A stretch of 64,000 nt of DNA, taken from NCBI GenBank assembly GCA_037576215.1, contig JBANDB010000007.1, positions 3,255,001 to 3,319,000 on the forward strand, in the 5' to 3' direction. How positions within the stretch are numbered: position 1 is the first letter of the stretch; every line of letters starts with the position of its first letter. This document shows positions 1 through 8,832 of this stretch, in pieces. The notes under the pieces are model-generated. The model had not been told where the DNA came from and did not search any database. It worked only from the letters and a program-made list of their open reading frames with translations. The translations under genes and the position numbers were made by a program. This DNA comes from Armillaria gallica. Its lineage: Eukaryota > Basidiomycota > Agaricomycetes > Agaricales > Physalacriaceae.

Positions 1-754
1 CAATGACTGCCTATAAAAGATAACAGAGACAAGGTATGGCACGGCGATCATGTATTGGCACAATATGAACGTGTACCAATAGTGTTAAGAGTGAAGAGCG
101 AGTGTGGAATAACTCTGGTGAGTTTAAGAGTTGACGTGCAATTGAGATTATGCTGGGGTAAACGGTATATTGCCATAGAACGGTGAATAGATGTAGTTTA
201 CTGGCAATAATTGATGTAGCGCACTAAGATAGACTGCGATAGACTCATCCTCAACTGGTGATAAACTGACTAGCTACATTTTTCTAGTTGGTTTTTATAC
301 TACAAGTATGAATTTATAAATAGTGTAAATATGAGCGACTTAGTAAGGCTGTAAGGCTGTAGCTTAGTAAAATCATAGTGAACATATGGTCCTTTTGCCT
401 TTGAAAGTAACAGCAAGTCGTCGATGTTACTGTGTTCGGACTGAAGCCGTATGGTCTTATTGAGTGACAAGCGGGTCAACAAGTGCTGTTTAGCTGTGGA
501 TTTCTAGGTGATAGTCGTAGTGCTGAGGAGTACGCATGGGGGTATATTTTCTTGAGGCCTTGGCATTGTAACAGCCTTAGTAAACACGGTCTGTAGTTGC
601 CGTGGCTGCAATTATCATAGCTGGGAAGGTACTCGCATCAATCATGTCATTTCATTAAGTGATCGATGGGCGTGTCAACTAGTTGCTTCTGAGTGATGCG
701 ATGATTCCGTATTAGGATGATGGTCAATCCATGGTGCCTTACCATGATGAAATA
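1..754 (-). mobile_element. Ty3 copy A, 3' LTR fragment
   Basis: This stretch matches the LTR at 15687-17378 from about its position 724 onward. It enters the window already inside the LTR and stops near the equivalent of 17195, where the foldback element begins at 755. About 180 bp of the LTR end, and the adjacent polypurine tract, are missing. It has the same orientation as the 15687-17378 LTR, so it is most simply the 3' LTR of minus-strand copy A, damaged when the foldback element arrived. Confidence 0.8.
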
Positions 755-904
755 CAGCCTTGCATGCTAGATTTCTACTTAAATAGTGTCAGTTGACACA
801 TAGTGAAAACACAATATAAGTGTCAGTTAAAAATATTCAATTTCTCAGGATTATATGGTATATTAGTCAGCAGGCCAACTCTTGACATCATGACATCATC
901 AGAA

Positions 905-1010
905 AATCCCGGCAGACCTGGGAATTGAACCCAGGATCTTAAAAAGATTTATAATAATATCACATGAGTTTTCTGAGCAGACATGCTAACCACTGTACCA
1001 TACTAGCATT
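905..1010 (-). promoter_or_regulatory. tRNA-like A/B-box pair, left arm
   Basis: On the minus strand there is an A-box-like stretch (GGTACAGTGGTTAGCATG, 981-1000 region) followed about 55 nt later by a perfect B-box (GGTTCAATTCC at 921-931) inside a T-arm-like stem-loop. This is the exact mirror of 2252-2358. It resembles a pol III internal promoter derived from a tRNA, but the acceptor ends do not pair, so it is not called a tRNA. Confidence 0.5.
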
Positions 1011-2251
1011 ATATATTTATGTAATCATCACTCTATATGACCTCCCTCTCTTAGATTTATAATATCCCAATTGGGCCCTCCCTTTGGTGCGCTTTGTTGC
1101 GCTTTTTTTTCCTTATTGGGCTGGTCAAATCGGCCCATCAATTGCACCTAGAATTGGCTCTCCCATGGCATTGATGGCATCAATATCAGGCTATTTTCGG
1201 ACAAAAATCGCATTTTGGCTCATTTTGGGCTTCCTCAGGCTACTGGGTGGGTCATGGGATGGTACTAGTATATGCCTAAACATAAATAGCATAAAAGCGA
1301 ACCCTCTGGTGAGGTATGGGGGCCCTGGGGAGGGGATAAAATAGGTAAAATAGTGAAAAATAGCGGAAAATCACCGAAAATTCGCGTTTTGGGGATACTA
1401 CACGCATCAGATCGCTTCGAAAACTTGATCAATGAATTCCTTGACCTTGAAAACCCCCAAACAGCCCCTCTACAGTATATGTGGCGCATTTTATGGCTAG
1501 GCATAATCGGGAAAATAGGCTTTTTATGGTACTGCGTACATTGGATCTCTCCGGGAATGTTACCAATCGATTTCTACACTATTTAAACCCTAGAATACAT
1601 CTTCATATGCTATATATGATCACCGGAATGCGATGAAAAATGGGGAATTAGGGGGGAAACACAGTGTATTTTGTTTTCTAGGCGTCGCGTTGGTCTGGGG
1701 ACATCACCAATCGATTCCTCGTGTATGCAGTACCATAAAAAGCCTATTTTCCCGATTATGCCTAGCCATAAAATGCGCCACATATACTGTAGAGGGGCTG
1801 TTTGGGGGTTTTCAAGGTCAAGGAATTCATTGATCAAGTTTTCGAAGCGATCTGATGCGTGTAGTATCCCCAAAACGCGAATTTTCGGTGATTTTCCGCT
1901 ATTTTTCACTATTTTACCTATTTTATCCCCTCCCCAGGGCCCCCATACCTCACCAGAGGGTTCGCTTTTATGCTATTTATGTTTAGGCATATACTAGTAC
2001 CATCCCATGACCCACCCAGTAGCCTGAGGAAGCCCAAAATGAGCCAAAATGCGATTTTTGTCCGAAAATAGCCTGATATTGATGCCATCAATGCCATGGG
2101 AGAGCCAATTCTAGGTGCAATTGATGGGCCGATTTGACCAGCCCAATAAGGAAAAAAAAGCGCAACAAAGCGCACCAAAGGGAGGGCCCAATTGGGATAT
2201 TATAAATCTAAGAGAGGGAGGTCATATAGAGTGATGATTACATAAATATAT

Positions 2252-2358
2252 AATGCTAGTATGGTACAGTGGTTAGCATGTCTGCTCAGAAAACTCATGT
2301 GATATTATTATAAATCTTTTTAAGATCCTGGGTTCAATTCCCAGGTCTGCCGGGATTT
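2252..2358 (+). promoter_or_regulatory. tRNA-like A/B-box pair, right arm
   Basis: The plus strand holds GTACAGTGGTTAGCATG (A-box-like, 2264-2280) and GGTTCAATTCC (B-box, 2331-2341) in a CTGGG/CCCAG stem with a 7-nt loop. Reading a full cloverleaf, only about four of seven acceptor pairs form, so the unit is tRNA-derived rather than a functional tRNA gene. If used by RNA polymerase III, transcription would run outward from the element. Confidence 0.5.
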
Positions 2359-2971
2359 TCTGATGATGTCATGATGTCAAGAGTTGGCCTGCTGACTAAT
2401 ATACCATATAATCCTGAGAAATTGAATATTTACAACTGATGCTCATATTGTGTTTTCACTATGTGTCCACTGACACTATTTAAGTAGAAATCTAGCAGCC
2501 AAGGCTGATTGTGTGTAGTCAAATTGACGGTGGAGTGTGGTATTTTGTCATTAGAAGTGTTATTTTCATGGTTTTTCATGAGGTATTTTGTGAATTGATG
2601 GGTTGTTTCTTTCATGATTTTGTTACTTTTGGTGCAAAAATGTTGTGTTAAAAAGAATGCATGTTTTCATCCTATGAACAACATGGGGATCATGTCTCTC
2701 CCCCCTAAACTTTTTAAATCTTTGCCGTCCAAGGCTGCAAAGATTTAAACCGAGGTTCGAACCCCTGCAATTTGAAAGTGAATGCCGCTGAGTTTTGAAA
2801 GCTGTAAACATGCGGTTGGAATTCCATGCTGCATTCCGTTGAGTGTATGATCCAAGCCCAATAGGAATTTTCTCATGAATGCGATGAGGTGAGCTATCGT
2901 CAAGTTTTCGTATAAGAGGAACATTTTCTCACCATTGTGTCCTCAGAATCATCGCATTTTACTGAATTGCT

Positions 2972-4874
2972 GTGTCTACTTTTGCTGCTCAAACTACTCC
3001 TTCTCTCATCTCTCTTGTCAAGTGTGCTGACGCGGTTTTGAATGACGTTCTCGTGCCTGATGCACAATTGTTACATCTCACCACTTACTTTGACGAGGTG
3101 GTACATGTCAAAGTGAGTTGCTGTACTCTTGTACAAGTTTTCGTTTGCTGATTGACGTGGAATAGTGTCTTATTGAGGCGCACTACCTGTCTGCTCTCAA
3201 AGAAGAATTCTTCAAGACATTCGAGGCTGTTGTCGACGGCTGGGTTTCCAAGTTCAATTTTCATAATACTTGGGACACCATGCTCAAGATCGAGTCCAAC
3301 TGTCTCAAGCCTTCTGTTGGTGGGCAGTACTCCCTCTCTGGCAATCAGATCTTGAATGGTCTGGAGATTCTCCCTCCCTTGTGCTACCATATCAATGACG
3401 ATATCCAAATGTCGTCTGCTCCGTTTACTCCCAATATTGCTCCTTCCAAGGAGGTTCAGACCGTGTCTTTGTCTCCGGATGCCACGTCTGTCTCTGCCTC
3501 TCAGGATGCCAATATGGTATTCAAGGAGGAGACTACTGTTAGGGATGCTCGTGCTGTTTCTCCTTTCATGGTCTCTTCTGCTGATTGGGTGGTACATGCT
3601 TCAAATCATTTAAAATCATAGCATCATGTTAACTCACTTTGATATGATCTAGATGCTGTCTCTGGTTGTCGCTCCTTCTGGCGCATTCATTGAGCAATTT
3701 GCCAAGAAAGAAGGTACCCTCAAGGACGCCGTTCAGATTGGTGACAAGATCACAGATCTCTATTGCCGATCTTTCAACAAGGCTGAGCTCTGCTACGGTG
3801 ACAACTTTTGCGCCTATTATTCAGGCACTCCAAGTCATCCCACTCATTGATGTCCTGCTCACTCTGCTAAGGTATGTTTTCTTCTTAAATCCACGTTTTC
3901 TCTTGCATTAAACGTGATTTCAAGGCTGTCCATCCTTGCGGGCCTTGCGTTCGTGAGGGGACTGAGTGTACTTTCGCTGGACTGTCCTCCGTCTGCCATT
4001 TGTGCCACAAATCCATGACTCATCAGTGCATTGGGGGCATTCCTGACTGGCAAATCCTCTTGATGCTGTACCAAGATCCTCATCTGGAGGAAGATCAGCA
4101 CATCCTCGATATTATTGATGAGCTTATTGATTTCCGCTTTCTCTGGTCTGCAGTTACTAATTCCACGCATTTACAGAACCTGCTGCTGATCTTGGTGACA
4201 ATCCTCATATAGAATCTATTGTTCACAATGCAGCACACTTCGTCGGGGTGAACTACCAGCAGTTTACTCCAGGCTATGAGTCTGTAGCCTCACTGGTGAA
4301 GACGAAGGAATCGTTCTCCCATCAACTGGAATCCAATACCTGCGATCTCTACTTGTATCTGAAGATTCGCCACATCCTGGTCTAGCATTACTGTCTTGTC
4401 TCAGTTAAGCTTGATGAGGTGCATATTCAGGAGGAAGCCAAGGCTAGTACCGCAGCCAAGATGCAGACCAATAATCACGCTACGTCTTCTTCTCGCAACA
4501 CATATGTTCCTTGGTGGAGGAAGAAGCACCAGCATTCGGGTCGTGGCCACAGTAAAAAGAACCATTCGAAGAACAAGGGCAAGAAGGATGATAGGAAGGG
4601 TAAAGGTAAAGCTGAGGCCACCCAGTACATTAAGGAATGTGCTGGATGGGGTTGCAACCATAATAACTGTGATTCTAACATGGAGACTCCAGACCCTGTT
4701 CCAGCTCTTTGTACTTGCTGTGGATGGGGCAGTTGTGGTGAAGCTAACTGTCTTTCTAAGGGCAGCTTGACTCCGCCTCTCCAGGCATCTGTCGAGTACC
4801 AGGATGGTGTCCCCGGTAACTATGGAGGAAACTGGCAGAGCAAGGCAGGCTCCAGTCATTGTGGTCATTACTAG
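2972..4874 (+). pseudogene. Antisense spliced gene of Ty3 copy A, Zn2Cys6-type protein
   Basis: This gene lies between pol and the 3' LTR of copy A but on the opposite strand, convergent with pol. It reads through GT-AG introns at 3113-3165, 3592-3652 and 3872-3924, and a probable fourth ends near 4187. The first codon is GTG where copy B has ATG. Exon 4 encodes six cysteines spaced C-x2-C-x6-C-x8-C-x2-C-x7-C (about 3935-4028), which fits the fungal Zn(II)2Cys6 binuclear cluster. A basic Lys/His/Ser-rich stretch (about 4540-4620) and a second Cys/Trp/Gly-rich cluster (about 4630-4760) follow, to the stop at 4872. Defects: lost ATG, a stop near 3848 (or an indel), and a TAG near 4384. By family knowledge such clusters bind DNA; that it regulates the element is inference. 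The family is otherwise unrecognised. Confidence 0.65.
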
Positions 4875-4954
4875 AGTTGCCATAGCCTTCTAGGTGGTTG
4901 TATTCAATTTGTACAAATGTTTTCGCAGGGGTATATTTTGAAAGAATGTCGGGG

Positions 4955-5024
4955 GACTGGTATGGACATACCGGTCAGAATATTTAGCTATGAATGAATG
5001 TGTAGGGGCTCCAAAATGGAGCCC
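4955..5024. terminator. Two hairpins between convergent genes, copy A
   Basis: Two stem-loops lie between the 3' ends of the antisense gene and pol. The first has arms GACTGGTATG and CATACCGGTC (4955-4976). The second is GGGCTCC-AAAAT-GGAGCCC (5006-5024). Copy B keeps both at 43407-43476. Their position suggests a shared 3'-end or RNA-structure role; the terminator call is inference. Confidence 0.35.
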
Positions 5025-5566
5025 AATTATTTATATAAAATTTTTGGTTTTCGCCAATGTCTCGAGTGAAAATTAAACAAGTTCAGCTTCATTATGCGAT
5101 TCCTCATGGTCTGGAAGTTCGTCGAGCATGCCATTATCTAATGATGCAAAGAGATCATTGATCTGCATAGGTGGCACATCAATGATCGCATTGATATCCA
5201 GTATGTCAATCTTCTTTCTGGTGAAGTACGGCAACAGTCTGAATGCAGCAACTGGTCTTGGTCTTGTGAAGGTCGAACTGTCTAATTTGCAAAAGAGATA
5301 TGCACCGCCTTTATTCCTCCCCAAGATCACTAAGGGGCCCAAAAATTTGGGGCGCATTTTACGATTTAGAGCCTTCTCTATCTGTGTATTGCGCATCAAA
5401 ACTAAATCTCCTGGTTGGAAGTTAAAGTCTCTGATAGAGTATTTGTGATCCTTCTCAAATTTAACTGGCATTTCTTCTGGCTTCGTAGACTTTAGACCTC
5501 AAGCGCTCGAGATCTGAAGAACATTTTTGAAGACTGATAGCTCGGCGTGCAATTAACAACGTGGTA

Positions 5567-8500
5567 CAGTCATCACCCGCTCTTTTGTACACCACTATTG
5601 GATTGTACATCGCAATAAAAAGACCCTTTTCGATGCCTTATTGTCATCCCTTTTATTTTTATTTTGAAGAATACTATGTAAGGCATCTTTTTAAGCACAA
5701 GATGGAAGGAATGGGCATTTAGTCTTCATGACAAAAATCTTTCTGTGCCATTTTGAAAATTAAGAACAGATTGAATACCGCATACATCCACCTGAGACTG
5801 GTACAGGCCCACAAGTAAGGATGTATCTGATCTATAATATCATAAGGATAATTGTTTGCATGCATAGAAGCAGTCGTCAGGTGTTGTTCAGAGAGGAGCA
5901 AGGAAGAACGGCGAAAGGGGGAGAAAGTGACAGAAAGTGTGACATTTGTGACTCAATTGTAACATTATGTGTGACTTTCATGTCAAACATCGGGAAAAAA
6001 ATGTAGACAGCATTTCTTGCGACTTTGAACACCCACCAACAGGTTACTGTGATCTTTGCAGGCCTCTACCAACACCACACTTCCTCAATATGGCAGGCAG
6101 ACCACGATCCAAGGCAGAGAAGTCCCGGAAAGAGCACGAAGAAGCAGATCTTCTGATGGCATGTGCGGTTGCAGCTTACCAGAAGGAGAAATTGAAGGGT
6201 CCAGGGGAGAAGAAGAAGGATCTTCGTACAGTCTGCAAGGAGGTCGAGATTGAGCATAGAAAAAAGACTGGGCATAACATCTGTTTAAATCACAACATGC
6301 TCCATAATCTGGTGAACGGTGGAAGGTCAATGACAGACTTCAATGCAACGAAGTCTTGGTTGACAAAGGCGGAAGAGAAGACAGTGGTTGAATATGCTAC
6401 AGAGCTAAGTGAACAAGGATTTCCGCTTACACATTGGCGACTGAAGGAGCATGTTGACAAAATTTGCCATGCTCGTTTGGGTGATCAATTTCCGATTGGT
6501 GGTGTTGGCCACAACTGGACTCAGTGCTTCATGGAAAAGCATGCCGATGCACTCTCTATGTACCATTCCTGTGGCTTGACTCAAAGCGTGGTGGAGCTGC
6601 CAATCCGACAACAAACAAGGCATAGATAAAGCTACTTGGATCAACATTGGAGACAGGTGATGATGGGAAGGCAGTAGCTCAAGAGTGTATTTGGGCTATG
6701 GACAAAACTGGGTTTCAACCAAATGGAGGGATGAGCGAGACAGTTATCGGTGCTGCAGGGAAGAAAAATCAGTATCAACAGCGCGACGGGAATAGAGAAA
6801 ACATAATAGTACTGGTGACAATCGGGGCTGATGGAACCTCAGTTCCACCAGCAGTGATCTTCAAAGGAAAGGGCTATCAGACGAAATGGAAGCAGGATAA
6901 TCCTGTAGATGCCTTGTGAGTGGTGACCTGATGGTATATGTACAATTACAGACTCACCATTCTATCAGAACCAGCTATTCAAAAAAGGGATGGACGGATG
7001 GTGAAATTGGAGCTGCATGGATCAAAATCTTTGATGAGCAGACATGCAAAAAGGCTGCCGGTCATTGGAGACTCCTGCTGGTAGATGGTCACAACTCACA
7101 CTATACACGGGGATTCCTGGAATATGCTAGGACTCACTGCATCCATGTCCTCTGCTACCCTGCACATACAACCCACATCTACCAAGGGCTAGATGTTGCA
7201 GTCTTCAGCGTATTGAAACGGCTATGGTCTATGGAGAGAGATGCTTATGAGCGGGAGACCGGTGAGATGATATCCAAAGAGAATTTCCTCCTGGTATATG
7301 GTCGTGCACATCAGCAGGCCCTGAAGCCTGATCTTATTGCCGCTGCATTTTGGAAAACCAGGGTTTGGCCATTTAATCCAAATGTCGTAACAGAAGAAAT
7401 GATGGCACCAAGCCGCGAGATGCAGTGGAAACGATCAACCACCTTGCCCCTCATACCACCAACACCTGTACAAATCATAGCAAACCTTCTCAGCAATTTG
7501 ACAATGAAAGCGGATGGAACACATACATTTGTCACTACCATAGATGAAGATGGAAAACAACTGGAAGATCACTCTGCTTTGTCATCAACCACTTCACCCG
7601 AAACACCTGTTCGCAATGCTGTTCGAGATCTGGAGTCATTGGAAGCACACTTCCTGATGACCCAAACCCCTATCCAGTCGAAGGCAGTGCTACAACTCCC
7701 CCGAATCACCCAAATATCGCCAGACAAGGCACGAAACAAAGATCTTCTTGACATGCCCCCATCGACAGTACGCGAGGAATATCTTCAAGATGTGCTCCGC
7801 ATGGCTGAAGCATCTGAGCAGTACTGGAAAGCATGATGCATGCAGCTACAGTCAGCCTTTGTCTTGCAAGAGCTATACTGCAAAAAGATTCAACGTCAGC
7901 TAGTGCAGAAAGAGACCAGAAAAAGAAAGGGAAAGAGTCATCAGCTCGGAGGAGATGGAATGCCTCAGCTACTTACAGGAAATGAGTTCTATGAACAGGT
8001 TGTTGAGCATGAGGCCAATCAGGTTCAGGAGCAAACAGAAAAGGAGAGTTGTCATGCTGAGAAGGAGAGTCGAGCAAATGTGTATGTCATTGCAATGGAA
8101 GAGTGGACCAAAGCAGATGAAGAGCGTCAGGAACGCAACAGACAAAAGGAAGAGGAGTGGAGAAAGGCACTTACAGAGTGGGAGGCAGAAAGGGACCTGG
8201 CGAAAGCAGAGCATCGTCGACGTCAGTGGAATAAGCCAAAGCAGCCAAAGATGGAAAGGGCAGCACCCAAACCGAAGCGGGGTTTACCCAGAAGGGCTCC
8301 TGCAGGGACTGAAGTTGAGGACAATGCAGGAGATGATGTTGAGGTTATCTGTTTGCCACAGGAGCTTGACGAAGAAGACTGGGAAACAGATGAAAGTGGC
8401 ACAGACTCTGAGGATTAATGAGTGGAGTAGAGAAGGATTTGAGGCCAGAAACAGTACAGTTTTGAGTAGTTCATACCCTAGATCATGTATAAAGGTCATC

Positions 8501-8832
8501 ATGACTGACTCCGATTGATTTGGTGTGGAGGGGAGGGAGGGAGGGAGAGTGTGAAGCCAACAAAGGGGAGAACAGTTCATGTAGGAAGGAGACCGAAAAA
8601 GGAAATTGTCATGTCACACCGGTGTTCAAAGGAATCATTAGCCGGAATTTTGGCGGTTTCGCAAAATAAATTTCTAGCACAGGCAAATCTTCATATTTTG
8701 GCTTCAAAGTCACACAGTATGATCTTTTATATACAAACTTTATATAGAGACCTTAAAAGAATGGACAGGCCACGTTCATAATTTTATACACCCTCATCAA
8801 ATTTGCAGGTTCAAAAGAGCAGGTGATGACTG
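5567..8832 (+). mobile_element. pogo-type DNA transposon
   Basis: The 3266-bp element starts CAGTCATCACC and ends with its reverse complement GGTGATGACTG. The terminal inverted repeats extend to about 21 bp with one mismatch. TA dinucleotides at 5565-5566 and 8833-8834 are the target duplication typical of the pogo/Tc1 superfamily. It interrupts copy A integrase; the same site in copy B (about 42870) is empty, which confirms the insertion. It carries one transposase gene, now broken. Confidence 0.93.
6090..8418 (+). pseudogene. pogo-family transposase (CENP-B HTH, DDE)
   Basis: Domains in order: an N-terminal basic region and CENP-B-like helix-turn-helix DNA-binding region (about 6090-6570), a DDE endonuclease core (about 6680-7400; DKTGFQ, then LLLVDGHNSHY, then YPAHTTHIYQGLDV), and a Glu/Lys-rich coiled coil with an acidic tail (7840-8418). 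A frameshift near 6575, a TAG near 6622, a possible short intron or disruption at 6919-6955, and an in-frame TGA at 7834 break it. Codons on both sides of 7834 share one frame, so the last ORF is the same protein rather than a second gene. The start at 6090 is chosen for the MAGRPRSK N-terminus; an upstream in-frame ATG exists at 5967. Confidence 0.88.

Larger units (their letters stand above)
755..2507. mobile_element. Palindromic foldback element 1
   Basis: Two arms of about 781 bp (755-1535 and 1727-2507) are reverse complements of each other around a 191-bp spacer (1536-1726). The inner roughly 700 bp of the arms looks identical, so the same 86-codon ORF appears on opposite strands at 1084-1344 and 1918-2178; that is a consequence of the palindrome, not evidence of a protein. 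The outer 60 bp differ at several positions. Each end carries CAGCCTTG followed by GCTAGATTTC, shared with element 2 at 20805. No transposase is encoded, so it is non-autonomous. No clear target duplication is seen (flanks ATA and ATT). Confidence 0.85.

Noticed and set aside
1084..2178. Identical 86-residue ORFs on opposite strands (1084-1344 and 1918-2178), and similar pairs at 1353-1586 and 1610-1909
   Set aside because: They are mirror images created by the palindrome; no motif or independent support for a protein.
2252..2358. A real tRNA gene
   Set aside because: A- and B-boxes are good, but the acceptor ends pair at only about four of seven positions and no convincing anticodon arm forms.
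4401..4883. A 160-residue minus-strand ORF over the antisense gene
   Set aside because: Shadow of the plus-strand coding frame; the plus frame is conserved in copy B and carries the Cys-rich motifs.
7840..8418. A separate accessory protein of the pogo element
   Set aside because: It is in the same frame as the upstream transposase ORF, separated by a single TGA, and matches the usual coiled-coil tail of pogo transposases.
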